Source: Paenibacillus illinoisensis NBRC 15959
Lineage (GTDB): Bacteria; Bacillota; Bacilli; Paenibacillales; Paenibacillaceae
Assembly (NCBI RefSeq): GCF_004000925.1
Contig: NZ_BIME01000011.1
Location: 1 to 64,000 of the forward strand
DNA length: 64,000 nucleotides
Direction: 5' to 3'
The notes under the pieces were generated by a model. The model made no database searches and had not been told where the DNA came from. It was given only the letters and a program-made list of their open reading frames with translations. The translations under genes and the position numbers were made by a program. This document shows, in pieces, positions 8,354-16,517 of this stretch (position 1 is its first letter; the number at the start of each line of letters is the position of its first letter).

Positions 8354-8920
8354 TTAAAAGTTCGTAATGGTGTACTTTCCCGCCTCACCAAGAAAATCTC
8401 TTCTTGATAGTCCTTTTTCTCCAAGTAAAATCCTGTAGTTGGTTATCGTGCCGTCATGTGAAATGATATAGGTGTTGCTACCCTGTTCCCTGCACCATTG
8501 GAGAAGCCCCTTAGCATGTACTTCAAATTGATGTCCATCCATCCGGTTAACACCTTCCTCCCAACACTCCAATCCAAAATCCAGTACGCTTAGCCCTGGG
8601 AACTGAGTATCCAGCTCCTCCTTGGAATAGATCTGATCACAGAGGAAGGGAGCGGAGTCCGGATTCTGAGGAAACATTCTTGGGCCAACAAGCGGACATA
8701 TCGTAAGATGTTCTTCTCCGGTTAGAAGAAGTGCTGTTTCGATGGTACGTTTCGTTGGACTCACCAAGATAACGTCATTAGGATCAAGCTTCATCTGTTT
8801 ACGCAGCGTTTTCACCTGACTCTTTCCCAGTTCGGTGAGACCCGGGTGAAGCTCATTTAATCGGTTCGGGTAATCTATCAGATGTTCACCATGACCATGA
8901 CGAATAAATGTAATGTCCAT
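8354..8920 (-). CDS. Histidine phosphatase family protein
   Basis: A 188-aa phosphoglycerate-mutase-like phosphatase. R7-H8-G9 (FIRHGHGEH) holds the phospho-accepting histidine, and ISHDGT near residue 162 supplies the second histidine. Members dephosphorylate diverse cytoplasmic metabolites. GAGGGAG sits directly before the start, overlapping the end of a Nudix remnant. A second family member is at 29636. Substrate unknown. Confidence 0.82.
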   Translation of the reverse strand: MDITFIRHGHGEHLIDYPNRLNELHPGLTELGKSQVKTLRKQMKLDPNDVILVSPTKRTIETALLLTGEEHLTICPLVGPRMFPQNPDSAPFLCDQIYSKEELDTQFPGLSVLDFGLECWEEGVNRMDGHQFEVHAKGLLQWCREQGSNTYIISHDGTITNYRILLGEKGLSRRDFLGEAGKYTITNF

Positions 8921-8928
8921 ATCTCCCT

Positions 8929-9114
8929 CTATTTCTGAATGAAATGTTGGATGCTCTTCACATCATGCAGATTATGCAGTTCCTTTTTCAAAAATACCGG
9001 GTAGACCTCCAGGTGCTCAAGCTCATCCAAGTAAAACCAACGGAACGTTAACTTTCCGTTATCCTCCAGCCCTTTGAATTCCATTCCACTAGAACTTATT
9101 GTTATTTCGCTCAT
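8929..9114 (-). pseudogene. 5'-truncated Nudix gene remnant
   Basis: The 61 residues (GMEFKGLEDNGKLTFRWF, then YLDELEHLEVYPVFLKKEL) look like the C-terminal third of a Nudix hydrolase: the strand leading to R-W-F, the L-D-E-L element, and the closing helix. No Nudix box is encoded upstream in any frame up to the next gene, and there is no ribosome binding site before the ATG at 9114. It is probably a leftover of a deleted gene rather than a functional small protein. Confidence 0.55.
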
Positions 9115-9190
9115 ATGAGATGTTATTATTGTTGGGATTCGTCATTGCACAAGCAAACCTCCGTTATGTATTGATATATCCCTACTCACT

Positions 9191-9277
9191 CTACTCGTAG
9201 ATCTTGCCCATATACAGAGCTTCATTCTCAACTTCGTTGACAAGCTCGAATAACGTCTTTTTCATTTCCTGCGTCAT
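9191..9277 (-). CDS. Possible 28-aa small protein
   Basis: A 28-codon ORF beginning MTQEMKKTLFELVNEVE has its ATG overlapping the stop of the upstream P-loop kinase gene (ATGA), with GGAAGGAGA just before it. It is charged and probably helical. It may be a true coupled small protein or the start of a gene truncated when the Nudix remnant formed. No family recognised. Confidence 0.35.
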   Translation of the reverse strand: MTQEMKKTLFELVNEVENEALYMGKIYE

Positions 9278-10140
9278 TCTCCTTCCACATCTTTAAACGA
9301 CTCATTCAAAATGTTCTCCAGTTCGTTCTGACAATCAGACCGGTTATATTCCGAATTATCCAGCCAATATTTGTCCATCTTCAGTATCTGATAAATCTCG
9401 GTTTCGAGCTCCTTTCTTGCCTGAAGCACCTTCACGGTGCCTGGAACCCCATGATATCCTCTTGAAGCTCCCCACCCCTGGTTCGTGTAATACTGAATAA
9501 ATCCGTCAGACCATTCCTTGGGTCTTTCCTTCACTGCTTTATCAAAGGTATAAGCAATATCCTTCTGATCAATATAGATTAATAGTGGATTCAGTGCTTG
9601 AACCTTGCGTTCCAGCTCCAGCACATAGTTGACATTATCTTCTCGGGATTGATTGCATTTTACAAGACCCATCGTTAATGGGTTCTGGATAAAACAACAT
9701 TCAAAGATAGTGACGGTATCATCATTAGCCGCTAACACGCTTTCGGTGAAGCTTCGCCATTTTGAAGTGATCAGATCTTTATTTTGTTCAAAAGATAATT
9801 CATAAATATCCCGGCTGAAAATCTCTTGCACCGTATGGTCAGGAAACGCCTCTCCCAGTTCCTCTTTTATTTTGCGATAAGGAATCAGATATCCATTACG
9901 ATAAACTATGGCTCTGCTCTCCAATATATCTCTGCATGAATGATGAGCATCCAATAAATCTCCAAATTCATCTTCAGAGAAAAAGGCTACACCTTCATAA
10001 TCAGCCGGGTGATTCAGATCCCCTTCCTGGAAAAGCTGTACTCGCAGCCCTCGCTGAATCAAGATGTCGGATACCATTTTGGCAATGGTAGACTTTCCTG
10101 AACCGGGTAACCCTTCAACCAGAATTAATTGTCTCGCCAT
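9274..10140 (-). CDS. P-loop kinase-like NTPase
   Basis: A 288-aa protein whose N-terminus (LILVEGLPGSGKSTIAK) holds a textbook Walker A motif at residues 10-18. The rest resembles uncharacterised nucleotide or small-molecule kinases of this fold: an aspartate-rich segment follows the first strand and the C-terminal half is helical. CAGGTGATG precedes the start. It likely phosphorylates a small metabolite or drug, but nothing in the sequence identifies which. A TmrB-like relative is at 56473. Confidence 0.72.
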   Translation of the reverse strand: MARQLILVEGLPGSGKSTIAKMVSDILIQRGLRVQLFQEGDLNHPADYEGVAFFSEDEFGDLLDAHHSCRDILESRAIVYRNGYLIPYRKIKEELGEAFPDHTVQEIFSRDIYELSFEQNKDLITSKWRSFTESVLAANDDTVTIFECCFIQNPLTMGLVKCNQSREDNVNYVLELERKVQALNPLLIYIDQKDIAYTFDKAVKERPKEWSDGFIQYYTNQGWGASRGYHGVPGTVKVLQARKELETEIYQILKMDKYWLDNSEYNRSDCQNELENILNESFKDVEGE

Positions 10141-10200
10141 AATTACATCACCTGAATTTCGTTTTAATTTAATAGACTTCCGGTATCATGACCTTATTTA

Positions 10201-10221
10201 TCTTCAATCTTCAATCTTCAA
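10201..10221 (-). repeat. Three tandem copies of a 7-bp unit
   Basis: Plus strand TCTTCAA occurs three times in direct succession (10201-10221). On the coding strand the unit reads TTGAAGA and overlaps the stop codon of the lipoprotein gene. Slippage would mostly change the 3' untranslated end. Confidence 0.8.
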
Positions 10222-10724
10222 TCAATATCTGCAATAATCCATTGTGCCGAATCCCCCTCTTCTTTCTTTTTCCAAAAAACCATGGTTCGGCTGGATTCTT
10301 TGTCGTTCTCATCTAATTCCGTTACCGTTACTACTCCCTCGTAAAGCTTCCTTTGTTCACGAATAGTAATGTCGCTCATGGAGACAATCTTGCGAACTTT
10401 GGTTCTGGTCATGCCCCATACGGGCGACTGCGGATCAATAAGGCTCATGTACCCCTTCTCATCCTCTTCCCATATATAATGCAGGCGGGCGTTCATAAGT
10501 TTAACGATCTCCAGTTCATCACCTGTATAATTCGCTTCATCAATGTAAACTGGCGGGATGTCATGGGGCTCTGTTGGTGCCGTTACTTCTCCATTTTGTC
10601 CAGCTTTTACTGTGAGAACTTCCGGCGAAGGTTCTGCTGGGTTCTGTGCGTCTTCCATACCAGTTTTATTCTGACACGCGACCAAGAACAGAAATAATCC
10701 AAGCATAACGGTTAGCTTTCTCAT
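10218..10724 (-). CDS. Putative lipoprotein
   Basis: About 168 aa with a type II signal peptide: basic MRK, a hydrophobic LTVMLGLFLFLV core and the lipobox LVAC, whose cysteine would be lipidated and anchor the protein outside the membrane. A Pro/Glu-rich linker follows, then a compact domain of roughly 100 aa with NARLHYIWEEDEKGYM and TRTKVRKIVSMS, resembling DUF4878/NTF2-like cell-surface domains only loosely. The start at 10724 is favoured because GAGAGGG lies before it. Function unknown. Confidence 0.7.
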   Translation of the reverse strand: MRKLTVMLGLFLFLVACQNKTGMEDAQNPAEPSPEVLTVKAGQNGEVTAPTEPHDIPPVYIDEANYTGDELEIVKLMNARLHYIWEEDEKGYMSLIDPQSPVWGMTRTKVRKIVSMSDITIREQRKLYEGVVTVTELDENDKESSRTMVFWKKKEEGDSAQWIIADID

Positions 10725-10750
10725 ATCCAGCCCTCTCATTATCCTTTTGT

Positions 10751-11470
10751 CTATTCTCCTAAACTTCCCAAAATCACGATCTGCGTTGGACGCTGAATCC
10801 CAACATTGTTCAGACGTTCCATGATGGAATAGCCGCGTTCTGCGAACACTTCATAATCTTCGAATGCTTTTGCCCGTTCCATATGCTGCTTACAGACCTT
10901 CGAGACCAACCGAATGTCCCGTTCTGCCATGACATCTTCTTTTGGCTCATTGAATTCATAGATTGAGCGGATGATAATACCATTGGTAGAGATGATATCC
11001 ATAACCTCTTGGCGTGTATAGGTGTGACGATGATATATTCCCAACCGCTGATCTACATCTGCACCAAAATGATGGTAGAGGATGTGCGATAGCTGGGCTT
11101 CATTCGGATCATCACTGACCAGCTCATTTATGAGAAATAATCCGTTCCTTTTCACTACACGTTTCATTTCTTCGATGACATTTACGCCCGGGGGCAGATG
11201 GTGCAGTGCATTCGAGATGCAGACGGTATCAAACGTTTGATCCGCAAAATCCATCTTTGCTGCGTTCATCTGCATAAACTGGATCTTTTTATGGCTCGAA
11301 TATGCGGCTTCTGCCTGTCGTAAAGAATCCGTGTCGGTATCAATACCCGTGATCCGTTCGATGCCGCTGAATATTTTAAGTAGGGTAGCCATATATTTTC
11401 CTGAGCCTGTGCCAACCTCCAACATCTGACCTGCCTGATACGTTGCCAACTGCTTTTTTAACTCATCCAT
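10751..11470 (-). CDS. Class I SAM-dependent methyltransferase
   Basis: A 239-aa protein with the S-adenosylmethionine motif I LEVGTGSGKY (residues 17-26), the acidic end of strand 2 (GIDTDTDSL), motif II MDFADQTFDTVCISNALHH, and post-motif helices like the UbiE/COQ5 group. Substrate unknown. It precedes the lipoprotein gene by 26 bases and follows a HAD gene by 45 bases, so all three may be one transcript. Confidence 0.85.
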   Translation of the reverse strand: MDELKKQLATYQAGQMLEVGTGSGKYMATLLKIFSGIERITGIDTDTDSLRQAEAAYSSHKKIQFMQMNAAKMDFADQTFDTVCISNALHHLPPGVNVIEEMKRVVKRNGLFLINELVSDDPNEAQLSHILYHHFGADVDQRLGIYHRHTYTRQEVMDIISTNGIIIRSIYEFNEPKEDVMAERDIRLVSKVCKQHMERAKAFEDYEVFAERGYSIMERLNNVGIQRPTQIVILGSLGE

Positions 11471-11515
11471 GGATCACACCGTCCCCGTTATGACTTCCCC
11501 CAAACTTTCCAGACT

Positions 11516-12181
11516 CTACAGGATTTTCAGAACTTCCGTCAGATCCCTACACATAAATTCCGGATGGATATGCCGGGGCTTGGTTTTGCCTTTGCGGTTT
11601 AACCAGACAGCCTGTATGCCAGCATTTTGTGCTCCCTGTACGTCACTTGTCAACGAATCGCCGATATGTATGACATCTTGCCGGGACAGATCATATCTGG
11701 CTAATGCTTCATTAAACATCTCGGGTCTTGGTTTGTAAGAACGGACATCTTCACTGGTGATCACCCCTGCCGCCTCGATGCCATGCTTCTCCATTGCAGC
11801 TCTTACATCATCTGTATCGATATTCGAGAGGATATACACAGGGATGTCTACCGATTGCAAAAAGGGAATGGAATCCTCAAATATCCCCGGATCACGCCAG
11901 TGAGCCAATTGCTCCTGATTAAGCAGCTCCGCGATACCATCTGCTTGAAAATGTAGGAGTGTTGCTGTCAGGGACTGTACATTGAGTACTCGTTGGGTCG
12001 TAAACTGACTACCGTGGCTTGCATAGAACATTTCGGAAAATGCCTTCCACCAAAAATCACCTATTTCGGCTGTTGTACATTCAACACGCGCCGCAGCTTG
12101 TACTCGTTCGTAAATCACTGGAAGTATATCGTCGTCTTCATGAACAACCGTTCCATAGAAATCAAGAAAAATGCCCTTCAT
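11516..12181 (-). CDS. HAD-family hydrolase
   Basis: About 221 aa with the four HAD motifs: FLDFYGTV (nucleophile and acid aspartates), LSNID, the lysine in SYKPRPEMF, and HIGDSLTSDV. A helical cap lies between motifs I and II (subclass I, phosphoglycolate-phosphatase or haloacid-dehalogenase type). The start at 12181 (MKGIF) is chosen because GGGAGGGAACAGG precedes it. A dedicated promoter with TTCGCA and TATGAT boxes lies at 12262-12290. Confidence 0.83.
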   Translation of the reverse strand: MKGIFLDFYGTVVHEDDDILPVIYERVQAAARVECTTAEIGDFWWKAFSEMFYASHGSQFTTQRVLNVQSLTATLLHFQADGIAELLNQEQLAHWRDPGIFEDSIPFLQSVDIPVYILSNIDTDDVRAAMEKHGIEAAGVITSEDVRSYKPRPEMFNEALARYDLSRQDVIHIGDSLTSDVQGAQNAGIQAVWLNRKGKTKPRHIHPEFMCRDLTEVLKIL

Positions 12182-12261
12182 CCTGTTCCCTCCCATGTGT
12201 CAAAGATTCCAAAACCGTCCGATTCAAACTTCCTATGTATGTTACAATTTCTCTTTGATAC

Positions 12262-12290
12262 ATCATAACCCATAATGTGGAATTTGCGAA
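12262..12290 (-). promoter_or_regulatory. Promoter of the HAD gene, shared motif copy A
   Basis: Minus strand -35 TTCGCA (12285-12290), 17 bases, -10 TATGAT (12262-12267) preceded by ATGGGT. The whole 35-bp block is nearly repeated upstream of the gene at 16863 (17399-17427). Confidence 0.5.
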
Positions 12291-12330
12291 CGCTTCAAGT
12301 ATGCTATCTTTCATTCATTCTATTGAATAG

Positions 12331-12374
12331 AAAAACACGCCGCTCTGCATGGCTTGCCTCATGCAAAGGGCGTG
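12331..12374 (-). terminator. Terminator at the GNAT gene end
   Basis: Minus strand stem of CACGCC with GGCGTG and an inner TGCAT/ATGCA pair, followed by TTTTTC. The stop codon of the GNAT gene lies inside the 5' half of the hairpin, so the terminator is compact and overlaps coding sequence. Confidence 0.75.
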
Positions 12375-12862
12375 GTATGGTGATAAAACTTGCTATCTAC
12401 TTTCATCACCGGAAAAGCATCCGGTAGTTCCTCGCGTGTAACCGAAACAAATCCATTTTTCTCGTAAAATCGATGTGCTGCCACAAACTGCTGTGTCGTT
12501 CCAAGGTAAATATCATGCACAGCCTTCTCTCTAGCCCACTGAAATGCCTGATGCAGGAGACGACCCGAAACTTGAAGTTCCTTGCCTCTGTAAATTTGGG
12601 CTACAAACATCTTCCTAAGCGCAGCTTGCTCCTCTCCGATATCCAGCAGAGCAATCGTACCCACCACTTCTTCATTGGCAACTGCGATCCAGAAGTTCCC
12701 GATTCCTTTTTGATAAAAGGTTTCGATCTCAAGCAAATCCGGCTGATCCTCTCTGGTAATGGAAATTTGGTATTCCTGCTGCTGTATCTGCAAAATCAAA
12801 TGGATCACCTGGGATTGATACTCGGCAGTGTACTCTTGTATATCGATAGTAGGGTTATTCAT
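12359..12862 (-). CDS. GNAT N-acetyltransferase
   Basis: A 167-aa acetyltransferase. The motif A region around FVAQIYRGKELQVSGRLLHQ shows the acetyl-CoA loop, somewhat degenerate (R-G-K-E-L in place of R-x-x-G-x-G/A), and AAHRFYEKNGF is a classic motif B. AAGGAGATT precedes the start. The gene ends in a terminator, so it closes its transcription unit. Substrate unknown. Confidence 0.8.
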   Translation of the reverse strand: MNNPTIDIQEYTAEYQSQVIHLILQIQQQEYQISITREDQPDLLEIETFYQKGIGNFWIAVANEEVVGTIALLDIGEEQAALRKMFVAQIYRGKELQVSGRLLHQAFQWAREKAVHDIYLGTTQQFVAAHRFYEKNGFVSVTREELPDAFPVMKVDSKFYHHTTPFA

Positions 12863-12896
12863 GAAGTAATCTCCTTAGGCGTCGTCATAATGAGAA

Positions 12897-13304
12897 TCAT
12901 CCCTCTATAACGCCATAATATTGCTTGTACTGGGCAATCCATTCCTCTTTCGAAAAGTCTACAAAATCATAGGGCTCACACTGTTTGAGATATTGCAGCT
13001 GCTCTTCTGCTTGCTGCTCACCCAATTGCTCCAGGTATATTGTCGTCTCCTCGAACCCGGCACCACACAGCAGTTGTACATCCACATAACTTCCCGTATC
13101 CTGGTTCTTTCTTTTGTCCTGCCAGATGAGCTGAGTGTCCTCTACATGACCGATTGCAAATAAAATGACACATAAGATTCTGAGGTAATCATTGTCCCTC
13201 GCACTTGAATTCTCGATCTCTTGTTGCAGTAGTGTACGAATACGCTCCCTGTCGCGGGAGCCCGGCTCCAAGCTGAACTCCTGAAGAACCTTTTCTTCAT
13301 TCAT
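12897..13304 (-). CDS. Hypothetical protein
   Basis: A 135-aa acidic, probably all-helical protein with no signal peptide or membrane segment. It holds a Glu-rich LGEQQAEEQLQYLKQCEPYDF stretch in the C-terminal third, ending in EEWIAQYKQYYG. AAGGAG precedes the ATG. It follows the DUF3021 gene by 15 bases, hinting at cotranscription with the LytTR regulator. No family recognised; its size and charge resemble cytoplasmic immunity-type proteins, but that is a guess. Confidence 0.6.
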   Translation of the reverse strand: MNEEKVLQEFSLEPGSRDRERIRTLLQQEIENSSARDNDYLRILCVILFAIGHVEDTQLIWQDKRKNQDTGSYVDVQLLCGAGFEETTIYLEQLGEQQAEEQLQYLKQCEPYDFVDFSKEEWIAQYKQYYGVIEG

Positions 13305-13319
13305 ATGCTTACTCCTTGT

Positions 13320-13730
13320 CTACTTCAGGATCTTGTTTAATTCTTCCGCTTTTTTCTTGCTATCCATTCTAGCATAAAAATAAAAGGCAATAGTGTGCAG
13401 CACAATCGACAAAAGCCACATGCCAGGGAACCACGGTGCGATAAAGTGGAACATCTCCTTTGAGAACAACCACACACCCGCCGTTCCTCCGAGAATGTTA
13501 ATGGTAGACGAGATCACAATATTCCAAATGGGTTTTAACGTAAAGTAGTTCCACAGCGCATCATACATGACTCCAAATACCACGGCTGCGATGAACGCAA
13601 TTCCGGCGAGGTTCCATAGATACCCCATCTGGATCGTCTGATCTTTGAAGAACAAGGTTATCAGCAGCGTGACCCATAGCGAAGTTAATGTAAATACCTG
13701 AAAAAACGAATGCTTGAGATTGGCGATCAT
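13320..13730 (-). CDS. DUF3021 membrane protein
   Basis: A 136-aa integral membrane protein with four predicted hydrophobic helices (about 9-28, 40-58, 67-88, 98-118) and a basic tail MDSKKKAEELNK. DUF3021 proteins occur as partners of stand-alone LytTR regulators, and this gene overlaps the LytTR gene by ATGA. Such pairs act like a membrane-bound inhibitor with its transcription factor in other Firmicutes; that role here is inference. Confidence 0.83.
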   Translation of the reverse strand: MIANLKHSFFQVFTLTSLWVTLLITLFFKDQTIQMGYLWNLAGIAFIAAVVFGVMYDALWNYFTLKPIWNIVISSTINILGGTAGVWLFSKEMFHFIAPWFPGMWLLSIVLHTIAFYFYARMDSKKKAEELNKILK

Positions 13731-14173
13731 AATAATTTCCCCCTGAAATTTTTGATATAGTACCTACTGACGTAGTAGCCGGATCCATCCTTAAGCTCAA
13801 CCTGAATTCTGGCATGATCTGTGGCGGCGAACGCCTGGATGTGGTTAACATTGATCATCGTTGAGTTGTTAATCTTCAGAAAATGGGACGAATCCAAGTC
13901 TTCTTCCACATATTTAAGACGTTTGCCAAGCAGATAGCTCTCTCCCGAAATCACACGTACATTGCACATTCGATCCTCGGACTCAATAGCAAGGATGGAG
14001 CTTGGCTGAATCTGGACATTCCGGTTATTCTTCGGGTTGATGACGACCAGCTGTTTTTCCAAGTGGCTAAACGCCTTATCAATCTCCTCCCAACGCTGTT
14101 GTTCGGCAGGGTTGGTCACTACCTTGGCGAGCCTTCGTTCCATGGATGCATCTGTTTCAAATGTCACTTTCAC
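13727..14173 (-). CDS. LytTR-family DNA-binding regulator
   Basis: About 148 aa. An N-terminal helical region (residues 1-50) is followed by a LytTR domain (about 53-148) with VIN-P-K-N-NRNVQ, ILAIESEDRM, KINNSTMINVNHIQAF and the closing YYVSRYYIKNFRGKL. There is no receiver domain, so it is not a classical response regulator. The GTG start at 14173 lies seven bases after GAGGAGGG, so residues read upstream are excluded. A cluster of phased TTGCA boxes upstream suggests autoregulation. Confidence 0.85.
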   Translation of the reverse strand: MKVTFETDASMERRLAKVVTNPAEQQRWEEIDKAFSHLEKQLVVINPKNNRNVQIQPSSILAIESEDRMCNVRVISGESYLLGKRLKYVEEDLDSSHFLKINNSTMINVNHIQAFAATDHARIQVELKDGSGYYVSRYYIKNFRGKLL

Positions 14174-14230
14174 GTGTTGCCCTCCTCTCATCACTCATAT
14201 TACAGTCAAAACAAAAACCAGCATACTCAA

Positions 14231-14266
14231 TTGCGTTTTGTTGCAAGAAGTTGCAGGTTTGTTGCA
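14231..14266. promoter_or_regulatory. Helically phased TTGCA boxes, putative LytTR operator
   Basis: Plus strand TTGCG at 14231, TTGCA at 14241, TTGCA at 14251 and TTGCA at 14262 fall at 10, 10 and 11 bases. They lie on one DNA face, 60-95 bp before the LytTR start. A -10-like TAATAT is downstream with no good -35, as expected for an activator-dependent promoter. Confidence 0.5.
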
Positions 14267-14388
14267 CAATAGCTGACTAATGTATGTAGTTCAATCAAAT
14301 CACCCTACTCTTCCACCACTAATAAACGTTGTTATGTGAATTCATATCCATTGTTTATGTACTCTAAAGAATGCTGTATGGGGAACGC

Positions 14389-14733
14389 TCAGTATTCCCC
14401 ATTGTATTCTACATAACTTGTTGGCTTGAATCGAGACACGTGATAAGGCATATACACACTTTGAGAATGTGGCGACAAGCGTTCAATATAATCAATTGCA
14501 GCTTCTACCATCTCATCCGATGCAAAAACCGACTCATTCAGAAAACCACTCAATAACGCGGCATCCCCTTTATACTTCAGCATAAGGTAGCCATAACCCG
14601 GGTCGGCGATCACCAGGTTAACAATATTCTCTTCGGCAGGTTCTCTTGATCCATCATAAAACCTAACGATAACGTCCAGATCTCTATGAAACACATCCAC
14701 ATTGCACGAAAATTGTTGATATTCAAATTTCAA
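14389..14733 (-). CDS. Hypothetical protein
   Basis: A 114-aa soluble acidic protein, beta-rich at the start (FSCNVDVFHRDLDVIVRFYDGS), with helical DEMVEAAIDYIERLSP near residue 75. The TTG start follows AAGGAGACGG. It lies 12 bases after the preceding hypothetical gene and ends in a G/C hairpin (14374-14402) without a T-run. No family recognised. Confidence 0.62.
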   Translation of the reverse strand: MKFEYQQFSCNVDVFHRDLDVIVRFYDGSREPAEENIVNLVIADPGYGYLMLKYKGDAALLSGFLNESVFASDEMVEAAIDYIERLSPHSQSVYMPYHVSRFKPTSYVEYNGEY

Positions 14734-14745
14734 TTTGCCGTCTCC

Positions 14746-15255
14746 TTATCCCTCAGGCACAATTTCAAAATACATCTCCTGATGTTGCAGAATCTCCTCA
14801 TTTATACTCACGATCACTTCCTGAGCTTGAGCCCGATATAGAATAAACAGTTTCTCAATTAATGGATACAGTTTGGGATCTTGCTCCAGATCTGTTGGCG
14901 TAACCTCACGCCACTGGTCTCCGACTCTATTTTTATCTATAATCACACGCTCGATGTTGTCCAGCAGAGCTACCATTTCATTTTGATTAAAATAACGCAT
15001 CCCATTTTGGATGCCGCTCCAACTCTTCATCTCTATAATATTGTAAGCCGAGAACCAGTAAAACTCCGCCAGACTTTTCGTATGGTTATGATAGGAGTAG
15101 AACAGGAATAGTGCTTGTTGGCCTTCATTTAACTGACGGTACACCTCTGTTTTCGCTGCAACATCTTTACCTCGAACGGAAATGAGCATCGGCTGGACAC
15201 ATAACCAGCTAAGTTGCGATGAACCCAAGTCTGCCTGTTTGATTTTGGCTCGCAT
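14746..15255 (-). CDS. Hypothetical protein
   Basis: About 169 aa, soluble and alpha-rich, with FLFYSYHNHTKSLAEFYWF and several Glu/Gln helices in its second half. The ATG at 15255 follows GAGAGGAG, making a seven-residue upstream extension unlikely. It is paired with the next small gene. The repeated pattern of a helical core with aromatic clusters does not match a family I can name. Confidence 0.6.
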   Translation of the reverse strand: MRAKIKQADLGSSQLSWLCVQPMLISVRGKDVAAKTEVYRQLNEGQQALFLFYSYHNHTKSLAEFYWFSAYNIIEMKSWSGIQNGMRYFNQNEMVALLDNIERVIIDKNRVGDQWREVTPTDLEQDPKLYPLIEKLFILYRAQAQEVIVSINEEILQHQEMYFEIVPEG

Positions 15256-15309
15256 CACATTCTCCTCTCTTTTCACCCACTGGTTAATACACTTCCTGCA
15301 TTGGTATGG

Positions 15310-15792
15310 TTAATCTATTCGTTTATGAAAAACGAACTGGAGACCATGTGCACCAATCCTGCGAATCCCCGTATCGCGAAAACCCACCTTCAAATACAGG
15401 CTCTGCGCTGCAACATTCTGTTCATTTACAGCGAGGATGACGTCCTTCATCCCTGGCTCAATCTGCTGAAGCAATGGACCAATTGCCTTCATGGCAGCCA
15501 GAGCATATCCTCTCCCCTGATGTTCCAGTGAAATGGATAACGCTCTTATTAAGACAGCATTAGCGTATTTTTTTCCTTCGGCGTATTCCGATCTTTTATG
15601 TAAAATAAAGAAGCCAACCGGTGTCTCCTCTTTTAAAATCACAATGGGAATCTTGTCCGGGTTGGAGATCGCCTCCTCGATCACTTCTGCAGGCAATGCA
15701 GTAAAGGAGAACTGCTCTCCGGTCAGTGAAAAATTGGCCAAGGCTGTATCATATCTCTCATGATATTCGGTAAGGCGAATTAAATTGTTCAT
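15310..15792 (-). CDS. GNAT N-acetyltransferase
   Basis: About 160 aa. Motif A reads LIRALSISLEHQGRGYALAAMKA (Q-x-R-G-Y-A) and motif B reads NVAAQSLYLKVGF, both canonical. The start at 15792 is set by GAGGTG upstream and removes ten spurious N-terminal residues. Transfers acetyl from acetyl-CoA to an unknown amine. Confidence 0.85.
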   Translation of the reverse strand: MNNLIRLTEYHERYDTALANFSLTGEQFSFTALPAEVIEEAISNPDKIPIVILKEETPVGFFILHKRSEYAEGKKYANAVLIRALSISLEHQGRGYALAAMKAIGPLLQQIEPGMKDVILAVNEQNVAAQSLYLKVGFRDTGIRRIGAHGLQFVFHKRID

Positions 15793-15842
15793 ATGTAGCA
15801 CCTCATTTTTTATATGCAGCAATGTTTTCCCCTACTTTACTC

Positions 15843-16484
15843 CTAGCTTGAGGTTTTGGTCTGTAAATCTTCAAACACGTTCCATTCCGTATACAATTGT
15901 TTTAATCTTATAGCAGTTGTATGAATGAAATCTTCTAAAACCTCCATGGATAAAATGCTCGAATCTTCCGCGGGCTCGTGCGCAGGATTATTCAAGAAAT
16001 CTACTTTCACTTTCCTGTATTGAACCACCTCTTGCTCCAGCAAACCACCCAAATCATAGGCTTTTCCTGCATCCAGTTTATTCAGCAGCTCATGAGCACC
16101 GGATCGATTCCGCAAAATCATAAATTCCAGCTTCGTTACCTCCTGCGTATATCGCTTTCTGCCTTCAGGATGTGCTTCATATGCAGGGTAGATATCAAAG
16201 GTCCATACACGGTCCGTATAAATATGGGCAATGTATCCGCTCAAATACTGCCGGAATGCAGGATCAAGTTCCGCCTGCTGCCTATGGGATTCCCAAAAAG
16301 CCCGAAGCTCCTCATCTGTTGCGAACCTGCCTTCTTCGATCATAAGATGTGTTTTAGCTTTCTCACTGCGCACATTACTTCTCACGTGAATTGAATCAGG
16401 AGCGAGACTTCCCAGCAAGAATTCGGGGGATGGATTAGAACTGACTTCAGATGCAATCGCAAAATGTACCATTGGCCAAGGCAT
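15843..16484 (-). CDS. Zinc-dependent phospholipase C-like/HD-like protein
   Basis: About 213 aa. The start MPWPMVHFAIASEV with FLLGSLAPDSIH and later YLSGYIAHIYTDRVW match the zinc-dependent PLC-like family (histidine and aspartate ligands spread over helices). No signal peptide is present, so the protein is likely cytoplasmic, unlike secreted phospholipase C. The ATG at 16484 follows TGGAGTG. Function in these short bacterial homologues is unknown. Confidence 0.68.
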   Translation of the reverse strand: MPWPMVHFAIASEVSSNPSPEFLLGSLAPDSIHVRSNVRSEKAKTHLMIEEGRFATDEELRAFWESHRQQAELDPAFRQYLSGYIAHIYTDRVWTFDIYPAYEAHPEGRKRYTQEVTKLEFMILRNRSGAHELLNKLDAGKAYDLGGLLEQEVVQYRKVKVDFLNNPAHEPAEDSSILSMEVLEDFIHTTAIRLKQLYTEWNVFEDLQTKTSS

Positions 16485-16517
16485 GCATATCACTCCATTT
16501 TCGTCATTCAATTTTCC

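Noticed and set aside
14374..14402. Terminator at the end of the 14389 gene
   Set aside because: A 7-bp G/C hairpin exists but there is no T-run after it, so it was not listed as a terminator.
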